In this document: positions 16,922 to 25,104 of the stretch, piece by piece | Position numbering within the stretch: position 1 is the first letter of the stretch | Layout of the letters: each line of letters starts with the position of its first letter | Assembly: GCA_039714535.1 (NCBI GenBank) | Contig: JBDLJC010000036.1 | Location: 1-37,742, forward strand | Reading direction: 5' to 3' | DNA from: JAGXFP01 sp039714535 | GTDB taxonomy: Bacteria > Desulfobacterota > Desulfobulbia > Desulfobulbales > JAGXFP01 | Length of the DNA: 37,742 nucleotides | Translations under genes and position numbers: made by a program | Notes under the pieces: generated by a model | Told to the model about the DNA's origin: nothing | Database searches by the model: none | The model's input: only the letters and a program-made list of their open reading frames with translations

Positions 16922-17569
16922 TCATCCAGTCCAAGAGGTATCGGTCAGAAAAGGGTTGCTGCGTTTCTCTTTGCCAATGGTGGAGGTGGCGCCGCCGTAA
17001 CCATGACCGGGCCAGACTACAGTCTGATCGGGCAGGACCAGAAGCCGCTCTTTGATGGCGCGGTACATGACCCTGCCATCACCGCCGGGAAAATCGGTGC
17101 GGCCGACCCCGCCGACAAATAAGGTGTCGCCGGTAAACAGATCAGGGGCGTTATAGAGGCACATTCCCCCCGGTGTATGACCAGGGGTAAGGATGACTTG
17201 CAGGTTTTCCTTGCCGAAACTGATCAAATCACCGTCCTTGACTAATTTATCCACAGGAGGCGAGGCCTTCAGGCCCAGTGAGGAAAAATACTGCTCTACC
17301 TCCGACTTGGCGAAGAAAACGGCATCATCCTCATGCATAACGATCAGGGCGCCGGTGCTCTTTTTGATCGCCCCATTACCGCAGACATGATCGGGATGAC
17401 CATGGGTATTAACAATATATTTAACCTTGACCTTTTCCCGGGCACAGAGGGCCAGGACTTTGTCATCATCGCCGCCCGGGTCAATAATCACCGCCTCCCT
17501 GGTCTCCTCACAGATGGCCAGGTAGCAACAAACGGACATACTACCCACAGTCATTGCTTTGATCAGCAT
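16922..17569 (-). CDS. Metallo-beta-lactamase-fold hydrolase, glyoxalase II-like
   Basis: A 215-residue cytoplasmic protein of the MBL fold. The metal site is complete: THGHPDHVCG (HxHxDH), TPGHTPGG, FTGDTLFVGGVGRTDFPGGD and WPGHGYGG. The pattern is that of the short glyoxalase II-like or YcbL-type enzymes, which hydrolyse thioesters such as S-lactoylglutathione; the natural substrate is not known. The GAGG ribosome binding site is six bases before the ATG. selB follows after seven bases, an arrangement I recall from other Desulfobacterota, but it does not prove a link to selenium. Confidence 0.9.
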   Translation of the reverse strand: MLIKAMTVGSMSVCCYLAICEETREAVIIDPGGDDDKVLALCAREKVKVKYIVNTHGHPDHVCGNGAIKKSTGALIVMHEDDAVFFAKSEVEQYFSSLGLKASPPVDKLVKDGDLISFGKENLQVILTPGHTPGGMCLYNAPDLFTGDTLFVGGVGRTDFPGGDGRVMYRAIKERLLVLPDQTVVWPGHGYGGATSTIGKEKRSNPFLTDTSWTG

Positions 17570-17608
17570 CTATCACCTCATGTTTTTTGTTCTAATAAAT
17601 CAGGAACT

Positions 17609-18556
17609 TCAACAATCGCAGGTAACGGGATTACAGCCCCCGCCGCCGCAACCACAATCATTGGCGACAGTCCCCAGAGTCACCCGGCCCCGCATAACTC
17701 CCTCGACAGAATCGAGCACCGAGGAAAAGGCTTTAACAGCCGGACTGTCAACATCGGAAACCAGATAAGGCTGCCCGGCATCACCGCCGATGGTGATTTT
17801 TGGATCCACCGGAATACCACCCAGAAATTTAATCGAGAATTCCGCAGCAGTTCGACTACCGCCACCGCTCTTGAAAATGTCGATGGTCTCACTGCAGTGG
17901 GGACAAACCAAGCCACTCATATTTTCAACCAGACCAAGAACTTCCATCTTGACATGTTTGCAGAAATTAAGCGATTTCCGGACATCGGCCAGGGCAATCT
18001 CCTGGGGCGTAGTAACAACCAGAGCCACAGCATCTTTAATGGTCGAGGCCACAGTCAACGGCTCATCGCCGGTTCCCGGAGGCGCATCGATAATCAGGTA
18101 ATCAAGATCACCCCAATCGATATCGGCAAGAAACTGCCTGATGGCCTGGATCTTCAGAGGACCGCGCCAAATAATAGGATCGTCGCGATTCTCCATCATA
18201 TATTCAAGAGAAATGACCTTAAGGTTATCGCCGTAAGGCATCGGCGGCACCAGATCGTTTTCCTTCTTGATATCACCGATGGTCATATTAAGATCAAGCA
18301 TCCGGCAGATGTCGGGACCGTGCAGATCGACATCCATCAAACCGACCTTAAAGCCCCTTTTAGCAAGACCCAAAGCGAGGTTAGTGGAGATCGTACTCTT
18401 GCCGACTCCGCCCTTGCCGCTCATTACCAGAACTTTATTTTTAATCTTACCCAGTGATCTTTTTATAGATGTATCCTGTTTGGCTATACCGGCATCAACC
18501 GAACCACAGCCCTCTTTACTGCCGCCGCCACACGAACTGCCACATGAACTACTCAT
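17609..18556 (-). CDS. Mrp/NBP35-family iron-sulfur cluster carrier ATPase with cysteine-rich ends
   Basis: A 315-residue P-loop ATPase (GKGGVGKS at 47-54, the deviant Walker A of the MinD/Mrp class) that holds a [4Fe-4S] cluster between subunits and passes it to apo-proteins. The bridging cluster cysteines are C218 and C221 (VCPHCSE). The N-terminus has three cysteines in 17 residues (CGSSCGGGSKEGC), like eukaryotic NBP35. The C-terminus also ends in a cysteine cluster (CGCGGGGCNPVTCDC), which is not part of the standard Mrp fold and may bind another cluster or metal. The ribosome binding site GGAGG precedes the ATG. The gene lies 40 bp upstream of the MBL-fold gene and may be in the same transcript. 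Confidence 0.92.
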   Translation of the reverse strand: MSSSCGSSCGGGSKEGCGSVDAGIAKQDTSIKRSLGKIKNKVLVMSGKGGVGKSTISTNLALGLAKRGFKVGLMDVDLHGPDICRMLDLNMTIGDIKKENDLVPPMPYGDNLKVISLEYMMENRDDPIIWRGPLKIQAIRQFLADIDWGDLDYLIIDAPPGTGDEPLTVASTIKDAVALVVTTPQEIALADVRKSLNFCKHVKMEVLGLVENMSGLVCPHCSETIDIFKSGGGSRTAAEFSIKFLGGIPVDPKITIGGDAGQPYLVSDVDSPAVKAFSSVLDSVEGVMRGRVTLGTVANDCGCGGGGCNPVTCDC

Positions 18557-18639
18557 TTACAACCTCCAAAAAATTACCCGTAATTAAAATGATACTCTTC
18601 GCAGCCAAACGCAAACTGCGAAAATTCTATTGAAAACAA

Positions 18640-19878
18640 TTAAAAGACAACTCGATTTCGGCCCGACTCCTTGGCCTTGTATAGGGCCAGATCAGCCATT
18701 TTAACCACTTGCTCAGGGCGTAAAGACCGATTACCTTTGGATGCAGCCCCTATACTGATAGTTACCCCGACCTTGTGCGAACCTGGCTGTTTATTATGTC
18801 GTCCCCGCCTTTTTCTTCCCCGGCTGCGGCTCTTGGGCCGGTCCGGCTTGCGTAAGGCGAAGCCATCAGCCTCAACCAATCTTCTGACCCTCTCCAGATG
18901 CTCCGTTACATCGGCAACCGCTCTACCGGGGAAGACCACGGTGAATTCCTCACCGCCGTAGCGAAAGGGGTACCCGCCTCCCGAGACTCGACCAATCTGC
19001 GACGCGACCATTTTCAGGACCTGGTCGCCAACATCATGGCCATATGAATCGTTAAATTTTTTGAAAAAATCAATATCGAGCATGGCGATGGTGTACTCGC
19101 CACGCAACTTCAAGAGCAGTTCATTTAGGGCGCGTCGAGCCGGTAACCCGGTAAGATCGTCCCGAAAAGCCATGACATAGGCAGCTTCAACAACTGAAAC
19201 AATCAAAATCAGGCCACCAAGCATCAGAAAGGTGGTAGACAGCAGCCCCGTAAAAACGGCCACCCCAAAATAACTGGCGACCAACGCCCAGATGAACCCG
19301 ATATCAATCACACCCCGCTGCCTAAGAAAATTGACAGCCAGCACAATCAAGGCCAGAAGGTAAGCAACAAGCCCTGGCTGGGCCAAGGTAAACCATCCGG
19401 GAAAATCCCAGGAAAGAAAGTCTTTACCCACATAAGCCAATATCTCAGGCTGATAAAAATATATAGAGAAGACCAGCAGAGGTTGAGCAGCTATTAACAG
19501 CAATTTTGCCACTCCCGGAATATTAAGCAGCCCTTTTTCCCGGCCCAGGGCCAGCCAGGCAATATTCAGGGGCAGCAAAACGGCTACCGTGTCCCGGACA
19601 ATTGCAGCAATAGCCAAATCAATTTCAACGCCCCGACAAAAATTCAGGAGTAGCCATTCGGCAAGAAACAGGACCAGAACGATGAAAGTTGGCTTGAACT
19701 TATTAAAGCGCCAGCAAACAAGTAAACCCGCAACCGGGACGACCAGCAACAAGACCTTGGCCACCACCGGACGCCAATGGATAAATTCCGCCGAATTACC
19801 GAACACAATCCCGGCTAGAAGCAAAATTCCACCCGGCATGAAAAAATGGAACAGTCTTCCAGCCAAAACAACAATCAT
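18640..19878 (-). CDS. Membrane-bound diguanylate cyclase (GGDEF domain)
   Basis: Makes cyclic-di-GMP from two GTP. About 412 residues: seven or so hydrophobic segments (to about 235) form the membrane sensor part, followed by a GGDEF domain with an intact active site (RYGGEEF, and DLTGLPARRAL and LDIDFFKKFNDSYGHDVGD before it). No RxxD inhibitory site lies five residues before GGEEF. A strongly basic insert, KSRSRGRKRRGRHNKQ, interrupts the late part of the domain before GVTISIGAA. The start is uncertain: the open frame can begin at a TTG at 19905, but that overlaps a strong hairpin, so I prefer the ATG at 19878. PilZ proteins at 24069 and 30826-32383 are possible readers of its product. Confidence 0.88.
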   Translation of the reverse strand: MIVVLAGRLFHFFMPGGILLLAGIVFGNSAEFIHWRPVVAKVLLLVVPVAGLLVCWRFNKFKPTFIVLVLFLAEWLLLNFCRGVEIDLAIAAIVRDTVAVLLPLNIAWLALGREKGLLNIPGVAKLLLIAAQPLLVFSIYFYQPEILAYVGKDFLSWDFPGWFTLAQPGLVAYLLALIVLAVNFLRQRGVIDIGFIWALVASYFGVAVFTGLLSTTFLMLGGLILIVSVVEAAYVMAFRDDLTGLPARRALNELLLKLRGEYTIAMLDIDFFKKFNDSYGHDVGDQVLKMVASQIGRVSGGGYPFRYGGEEFTVVFPGRAVADVTEHLERVRRLVEADGFALRKPDRPKSRSRGRKRRGRHNKQPGSHKVGVTISIGAASKGNRSLRPEQVVKMADLALYKAKESGRNRVVF

Positions 19879-19891
19879 TCTTTTAATATGG

Positions 19892-19926
19892 GTCCGCAAC
19901 GACAAAAATGCCCAGTCGTTGCGGAC
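19892..19926. repeat. Perfect 12-bp inverted repeat between the FKBP and diguanylate cyclase genes
   Basis: GTCCGCAACGAC (19892-19903) and GTCGTTGCGGAC (19915-19926) are perfect complements around an 11-nt loop. On the minus strand the hairpin follows the FKBP stop by about 20 nt and ends just upstream of the cyclase ATG. There is no T-run, so it may act as an mRNA-processing or translation-control hairpin rather than a standard terminator. Confidence 0.6.
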
Positions 19927-19945
19927 AACATCTTTATTAGGATTC

Positions 19946-20659
19946 TTATTCTATACCCAACAGCTCTACCTCAAAAATCAAAGTGGTATTCGGGCCGATA
20001 TCAGGACCAACCTCTCTTGCCCCGTAAGCTAGGTCCGAAGGGATGAAAAGTTGATATTTACTACCGACCTTCATCATTTGCAACGCTTCAACCCAACCGG
20101 GGATCACGGAATCGAGCTGGAAAATCACCGGCTCCTGCCGTTCGAAAGAACTATCAAATTCCTTGCCGTTAATCAGGGTGCCTCGATAATGAACCTTGAC
20201 CCGGTCGGTAGCAGCGGGCAGCGGCCCATCACCTTCCGTTATGACCTTGAACTGCAGACCGCTTACCGTGGTAACAATACCATCCTTATCTTTGTTTTCT
20301 TTTAAAAAGGCCTCTCCTTCGGCTAGGTTTTTTTGGCCGGCCTCCTCAATCCTGGCGGCATATTCCTGCTGAAGTTTCTGGGCAAACTCAAGTTTAAGGG
20401 CTTCGATCTGTTCGGGATCAAGCATAAGATCACGCTCATTCATAATATCTTCAATTCCCCGATACAAAGCATCAAAGTTTATCTCGGTTTTGGTCTCTCT
20501 CAACGAGGTCCCGATATCAATGCCGAGGACATAACTTACTTTGTCGGTAAATGTTTTAAGCTCTAGATCTTTTGCCCTTCCCTCCGGCCCCTGCGAACAG
20601 GCGACCAGACCAGCCAGAACCAGACAAAAACACAATGCGATAGCAATCTTTTTTCTCAC
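19946..20659 (-). CDS. FKBP-type peptidyl-prolyl isomerase lipoprotein (FkpA/Mip-like)
   Basis: Catalyses cis-trans isomerisation of prolyl bonds and aids folding in the periplasm. The 237-residue product starts MRKKIAIALCFCLVLAGLVACS; LVAC is a lipobox, so Cys21 is likely lipidated. A helical dimerisation region with an FKBP_N pattern (about 35-130, DKVSYVLGIDIG) leads to the FKBP catalytic domain (about 135-237: VKVHYRGTLINGKEFDSSF, VIPGWVEALQMMKVG, IPSDLAYG, LIFEVELL). I chose the GTG at 20659 because GAGAGGAG lies five bases upstream; the longer frame to 20701 adds residues that would spoil the signal peptide. Confidence 0.93.
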   Translation of the reverse strand: MRKKIAIALCFCLVLAGLVACSQGPEGRAKDLELKTFTDKVSYVLGIDIGTSLRETKTEINFDALYRGIEDIMNERDLMLDPEQIEALKLEFAQKLQQEYAARIEEAGQKNLAEGEAFLKENKDKDGIVTTVSGLQFKVITEGDGPLPAATDRVKVHYRGTLINGKEFDSSFERQEPVIFQLDSVIPGWVEALQMMKVGSKYQLFIPSDLAYGAREVGPDIGPNTTLIFEVELLGIE

Positions 20660-20751
20660 GATAACTCCTCTCATAAAATTAATGAAATAACCGGTTACCA
20701 TCCAGCAGAGCGGGACAGTCGATCCGGAATGAAAATAAAATCAATAATCGA

Positions 20752-22788
20752 TTAATTAAGCGAACTTAAGGCCTGTTTGGCAAAAACATTACCCTTCTTG
20801 GCGGCAAGGCCATAAAGTTCCTTGGCCTTTCTTCTGTTACGTTTTAACCCGGAACCAGTCTCATACATGTAGGCCAGAAAATACGTTGACATGGCATCAC
20901 CCTTTTTGGATGTTACTTTCCATAGTTCAACCGCCTTGGCATAATTTTGCTTTACCCCCTTCCCGGTACAATACATGAGGCCAAGACGATATTTCGCAGT
21001 AATATCACCCTTGCTGGCCGCCTTTTTAATCCATTGGGCCGCTTCCCGGTGATTTTTTTTCACCCCTGCGCCATTGGCATAACTGAGACCGAGCTGATAC
21101 TGGGCCTTAACATGACCTTGGCTGGCAGCCTTTCTGTACCAATTGAAAGCATCTTTCCCGGACTGCTTTACCCCGGAACCTGTCGCATAAGTTCTTCCCA
21201 GATCATACTGGGCAGCGGCGTGGCCCTTCTTGGCCGCTGCCGTAAACCACTTGGCCGATAAAACTCTGTTTTTCTCGACACCCTTGGCGCCACCTCTGAA
21301 AACCTGGCCAAGAACGTACATGGCTTTAACGTCACCGGCCTCAGCGGCTTTTTCCACCCATTTGAGAGAATCTTTATCAATGGTCTTGACATCCAGACCG
21401 CTGGTTTTCTTACCGAGTTTTTGTCCTGCCTCAACATGGCCCTTGTCAGCGGCCTTGGCCCAAAGCGAAGCGGCCTTGTCCTGATCACTCCCCACCCCCT
21501 TCCCGCTAGCGTACAAATTGCCCAGAGAGTACATGGCCCCGGCCACACCTTTATCGGCCGCCGCCGTCAGCCATTTAATACTATCTTGCAGGTTTTCGGC
21601 TGTGCCTTCCCCACTACTTTTCATCATCCCGACCCGGGCCATGGCCTCAGGATATCCAGCCTCAGCCGACTTTAGATACCATTTATACGCCTCTCTTTTG
21701 TCCGCTTTAATCCGCTCACCGCCCTTATCATGCTTAACGGCCAAACCGAATAGGGCCTTGGGATCAGCGCCGCCCGTAGTGTTCCAGAGCCTGACCGTCC
21801 CATCGACGCCTCCTGAGACGATCAACCTGCCATCAGTCGAAAACGCCACCCCATTAACCCTGCCGGAATGACCAGCAAGAACATTGAGAAGCTTCCCGCT
21901 TGCCACATACCAGATAACAACGCTGTTATTTTCGGTGGCCCCAGCCAGATAGGAACCGTCACCACTGATCGCCAGCTCCCGGATCTCGCCCCACCATGCT
22001 TCCCGGAACATGCTCGTCTCCTTGCCGGAGCCGCTATCCCAAATCCGGATGCTGCCATCTTTGCTACCGGAGATAATATTGCGGCCACTGGGAGAATAGA
22101 GAACTGCAGTCACCCAGTCACCATGACCATCCAGGGTCTTTACCAGTTTATCCCGGGATGTATTCCAGACCAAAATATTGCTGTCCCAGCTCAAGCCACT
22201 GGCGATATAATCGCTGTCCGGGGACCAGCTAACGGCCAGGACATCATTTTTACCGGCTTTATAGCTATGAATGTCTCGACCATTACTGGCGTACCAGGTT
22301 TTGACGGTATTATCACCACTGCCGGAAGCGATCATTTTGCCATTGGGCGAATAGGCAACGGTATTGATCCGCTGACTATGCCCCTCAATCTCTTCCCGCA
22401 ACTTCTCCTTGGTATAATCCCAGATCTGTATCACGTCTTTTTTTCTATCGTTCCTGGCCGCGCAGATCACCCTCAGACCATTAGGCGAGAAAGCAACATC
22501 GGCAACCTCGAGGTTTTCCCCGAAGGCATGGAGTTCTTTACCATCAGCAATATTCCAGATTCTAACCTTACCGTCCAAGCCGCCTGATACGACCAACCGT
22601 CCGTCAGGAGAGATATCAACCGCAGTCACCTCACCTTTATGGGCCTTTAAATTAAGCCGCAGGAAGGAATCAACCTCGGCAGCAGCAAAATCATCCAGAG
22701 GATTTGTCAGAAGCAGGCAAAACACCAGGAAGAGACGCCTGAGATAGCAGCAGCGAAAAGCTTTTTGCCTTAGCTTGTTTGTTATCAT
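20752..22788 (-). CDS. Exported WD40 beta-propeller protein fused to Sel1-like repeats
   Basis: About 678 residues with an N-terminal signal segment (RRLFLVFCLLLTNPLDDFAAA). Residues roughly 50-345 form seven WD40 repeats, enough for one closed propeller (for instance HKGEVTAVDISPDGRLVVSG and HSGRVNGVAFSTDGRLIVSG, each ending in xIWx or xLWN). The second half (about 350-678) has about nine Sel1-type repeats of 36 residues (AQYQLGLSYANGAGVKKNHR pattern). Both halves are protein-binding scaffolds without catalytic residues. The start at 22788 has a GGA purine tract six bases upstream; an ATG 42 bases earlier is possible. The partner proteins are unknown. Confidence 0.88.
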   Translation of the reverse strand: MITNKLRQKAFRCCYLRRLFLVFCLLLTNPLDDFAAAEVDSFLRLNLKAHKGEVTAVDISPDGRLVVSGGLDGKVRIWNIADGKELHAFGENLEVADVAFSPNGLRVICAARNDRKKDVIQIWDYTKEKLREEIEGHSQRINTVAYSPNGKMIASGSGDNTVKTWYASNGRDIHSYKAGKNDVLAVSWSPDSDYIASGLSWDSNILVWNTSRDKLVKTLDGHGDWVTAVLYSPSGRNIISGSKDGSIRIWDSGSGKETSMFREAWWGEIRELAISGDGSYLAGATENNSVVIWYVASGKLLNVLAGHSGRVNGVAFSTDGRLIVSGGVDGTVRLWNTTGGADPKALFGLAVKHDKGGERIKADKREAYKWYLKSAEAGYPEAMARVGMMKSSGEGTAENLQDSIKWLTAAADKGVAGAMYSLGNLYASGKGVGSDQDKAASLWAKAADKGHVEAGQKLGKKTSGLDVKTIDKDSLKWVEKAAEAGDVKAMYVLGQVFRGGAKGVEKNRVLSAKWFTAAAKKGHAAAQYDLGRTYATGSGVKQSGKDAFNWYRKAASQGHVKAQYQLGLSYANGAGVKKNHREAAQWIKKAASKGDITAKYRLGLMYCTGKGVKQNYAKAVELWKVTSKKGDAMSTYFLAYMYETGSGLKRNRRKAKELYGLAAKKGNVFAKQALSSLN

Positions 22789-23259
22789 TGCTTTTCCATC
22801 AGTTAAAATAAATTTATTGCCCGAAATCATAGCGAAATAAAACCGTCGAGTCTACAATAAATCAAGGATATTAACACCTTCTATTTACCATGACCTGCTT
22901 GCCAGACGTTCGGCAAATTATGACCTTGTCACAAGGGTAAACGGATAAACAAAAAAACGGCAAAAGGCGAAACCATTAAGATAAAAGCCCCTAAACACAG
23001 GACCTTTACCCCCTTCTCCTCTTTTTTTACTAATCCGACAGATAATAACCCAGATATTTTTACCACACAACCACCTGAAAAATAATCGATTGATCACATC
23101 GAAACCAAACCATCAAGATCGGTACCACACGAGACAACTTAACTATTCCATTAAACACTTGATTTTAATCTCTATTCACATTAAATTGGTGCGATTAAAA
23201 AAATTAGCAGGCCCCATTTTCAGATATAATTATATTAATATTCACCAAGAGATAAGATT
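22789..23259. other. AT-rich divergent gap between two exported-protein genes
   Basis: No gene is supported in these 471 bp. CCTTGT-C-ACAAGG (22924-22936) is a 13-bp palindrome that could be an operator. A TATAAT at 23225-23230 lies about 30 bp before the start at 23260 and is a candidate -10 box, but I find no good -35 with it. Confidence 0.4.
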
Positions 23260-23979
23260 ATGGTCAAGAAAACATTAACCTGGCTATCGATTGCAGCAGT
23301 GAGTTCGATGCTCATCTTCGCCTCCACTGGTAATGCGACACCAACCAGCACATTGACGAGCCTTCAAGAATCGTTCTTTAAGCAAAACAGGCAACTTTTG
23401 TACAGTTACCTCAAACAATTAGTCGCGCTGGAGACCTCCATTCTTACCCGCAGCAATCAAATAGGGGCCAAGGCGGTTCAAGCCGAAATTCACCGGATTG
23501 AAGAGGAAATAAGAAAGATACCGCAAACCTCACTTTCGGCCAAACCGGCAGCTATAGCACCAGCCCCGAAACCAGCCCCGAAACCGGTCATCAAAAAGAG
23601 AGACCCCAAAACTCATACCAGTAAAGTTGAGGGATTGGCCGGCGCCGCAAATTTCTCAAAAAACAATATTTACACATTCCGCCTTGCGGATATAGGAGCC
23701 GTCAGCACCCTGAAGTTCTGGGCCACTGGACGTCGCTCGACTGAAAGTACCGGTAATGTCTGGCTAGTAACACCCTCCGGCCAGCGCCAAAAGATAACAA
23801 AATGGAAAGAACGCCATTTCAATGAACCTGCCAGCGAAATATCTTCCTATAAAAAACTTAAGCCAATCATTGAAAACATTTCAAAATTCATCACCAAACC
23901 AGGGACCTATAAGGTTGAATTTGAATGGACTGGCGGTATCGATCCCCTGGTTATATACCGGGTCGAGTTAACTTCTTAA
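23260..23979 (+). CDS. Secreted protein with coiled coil, Pro/Lys/Ala linker and C-terminal beta domain; unknown function
   Basis: I do not recognise this 239-residue protein. It has a signal peptide (KKTLTWLSIAAVSSMLIFASTGNA). A helical, probably coiled-coil stretch (about 30-88, ETSILTRSNQIGAKAVQAEI) follows, then a linker of repeated APAPKPAPKP units (about 97-110). The C-terminal domain (about 120-239), of alternating beta pattern, resembles pre-peptidase or galactose-binding-type beta sandwiches (YTFRLADIGAVSTLKFWA; GTYKVEFEWTGG). A periplasmic or surface binding role is reasonable inference. An AAGAGA tract precedes the ATG, and a strong bidirectional terminator follows. Confidence 0.75.
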   Translation: MVKKTLTWLSIAAVSSMLIFASTGNATPTSTLTSLQESFFKQNRQLLYSYLKQLVALETSILTRSNQIGAKAVQAEIHRIEEEIRKIPQTSLSAKPAAIAPAPKPAPKPVIKKRDPKTHTSKVEGLAGAANFSKNNIYTFRLADIGAVSTLKFWATGRRSTESTGNVWLVTPSGQRQKITKWKERHFNEPASEISSYKKLKPIIENISKFITKPGTYKVEFEWTGGIDPLVIYRVELTS

Positions 23980-24006
23980 CCACCAGCCTTAGGCCACAAG
24001 GCATGA

Positions 24007-24049
24007 AAAAAGGGCTGATCGTTAAGTTGATCAGCCCTTTTTCTTTGTC
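24007..24049 (+). terminator. Bidirectional intrinsic terminator
   Basis: AAAAAGGGCTGATC (24007-24020) pairs perfectly over 14 bp with GATCAGCCCTTTTT (24029-24042) around an 8-nt loop, and TTCTTTG follows. The mirrored A and T runs allow termination from both sides, serving the converging genes that end at 23979 and 24069. Confidence 0.92.
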
Positions 24050-24068
24050 TTTATGGCAGGGGTGGATA

Positions 24069-24527
24069 TTACTTAACTTGTCCCACCTTATTGAACAGTG
24101 AAGCTGAACTGATGGTACCGAGAAACTCTTTAAGATCACCGGATATACCCTGGAATTCCAATCCTGCGGAGCAACCATAGTCTTCGTCCGAAATCCATCG
24201 AGCAATAGCCTTGGTAATAACGGCGCGTTCGTTAATAGTAAAACCCAACTTGGCGAGTTCGTCCTTTTTTAGTTTTTTGCGAACAGCTACCCGGCAACCA
24301 CTTTCACTGATATCCAGGATAATGCCGTCAAAGACGCCATCGGCGGCAGTGGCTATTCTGATGGGTATGGACGAGACATCACCTTTCAAGACAGACTTCA
24401 AACCGGCAATATCGGTTCGGCGATGTCTACGGCCATCCTTTTCCTTGAGCCTGTCGGCGTAAGCATCGTCCATCTCCAGATTAAGGGAAGGAATTTTATC
24501 CCACTCTTTTTTTTCTATGTCAGACAT
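24069..24527 (-). CDS. PilZ domain protein, single domain
   Basis: A 152-residue cytoplasmic protein with a PilZ fold. It has the arginine cluster GRRHRRTDI (about 32-40) and DISESGCRV (DxSxxG) about 40 residues later, which together bind cyclic-di-GMP. The N-terminal 30 residues are acidic and probably disordered. The start at 24527 has AGAGG eight bases upstream; the longer frame begins at a GTG three codons earlier that overlaps this site. It probably couples cyclic-di-GMP, which the GGDEF enzyme at 18640 could supply, to an unknown output. Confidence 0.86.
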   Translation of the reverse strand: MSDIEKKEWDKIPSLNLEMDDAYADRLKEKDGRRHRRTDIAGLKSVLKGDVSSIPIRIATAADGVFDGIILDISESGCRVAVRKKLKKDELAKLGFTINERAVITKAIARWISDEDYGCSAGLEFQGISGDLKEFLGTISSASLFNKVGQVK

Positions 24528-24918
24528 GGAACGCACCTCTAGATCTTCAATTTATTTTTTCTATATAATTTATGAAACAGACGACCAATTAATCATAAAT
24601 AATCAACATTGTTTATGATGATACCATTCTTTATAGTTATTATTCAACAAAATCAAGAACTTCTAAAGAGGTCCATCACCAGATTGAAGGAGGAGTCTGT
24701 TGCCGGGTACAGCTTGAAACATTCTCTCCAGGAAGATGACCTTGGGCCCATCTTTACCGGACTAGATCCTTATGACCACGGATCTAGCAGGTCAGCCGAA
24801 CAGCACAGAGGGTGCCCCTAGAGATCAAAACTTGAAATAAATCAGCGGATATTATTTGTTCCAGGTAAATGGTTTGTACCAATGTCCGGGACAGATATTA
24901 TCTGGAAAATTGGCAATT
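24528..24918. other. Non-coding stretch upstream of the pldA-proximal MITE, with a hairpin
   Basis: No convincing gene. CTAGATCC (24762-24769) and GGATCTAG (24780-24787) form a perfect 8-bp stem with a 10-nt loop. A 70-codon open frame on the plus strand (24609-24821) lacks a ribosome binding site and family resemblance. The stretch carries the candidate pldA promoter. Confidence 0.4.
24874..24901 (+). promoter_or_regulatory. Candidate sigma-70 promoter for pldA, upstream of the inserted element
   Basis: TTGTAC (24874-24879) and TATTAT (24896-24901) are spaced 16 bp apart. Transcription from here would cross the MITE-like element and place its hairpin in the pldA leader. Confidence 0.4.
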
Positions 24919-25088
24919 AATATCGAGTATGGCTCTATATGAAACTCAGCTAGAAAACTCTTTAGGCCTGACCCATGTTGGGATGACGAATGTTTTCTCG
25001 CAATAACTTCGCGCAGGGCTGAGAGCCAATAATAGCCACGGAAAACACAACTCCAGCTGAGTATTGTATAGAGCCATAATATCGAGTA
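24919..25088. mobile_element. MITE-like element (149 bp) with 10-11-bp target duplication, 16 bp before pldA
   Basis: AATATCGAGT(A) occurs at 24919-24929 and 25078-25088 and flanks a 149-bp insert. The insert starts ATGGCTCTATA (24929-24939), then four bases, then ACTCAGCT (24944-24951). It ends with the exact inverse: AGCTGAGT (25055-25062), four bases, TATAGAGCCAT (25067-25077). Terminal repeats with 19 of 23 positions identical plus a 10-bp direct repeat fit a non-autonomous transposon remnant moved by a transposase in trans. The IS4 family is one that makes 10-12-bp duplications. No open frame lies inside. The pldA ribosome binding site begins directly after the right duplication. Confidence 0.65.
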
Positions 25089-25104
25089 ATCTAACGAGGA
25101 TATA

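Noticed and set aside
24609..24821. 70-codon plus-strand frame
   Set aside because: No ribosome binding site, no family resemblance, AT-rich gap with a hairpin inside the frame.
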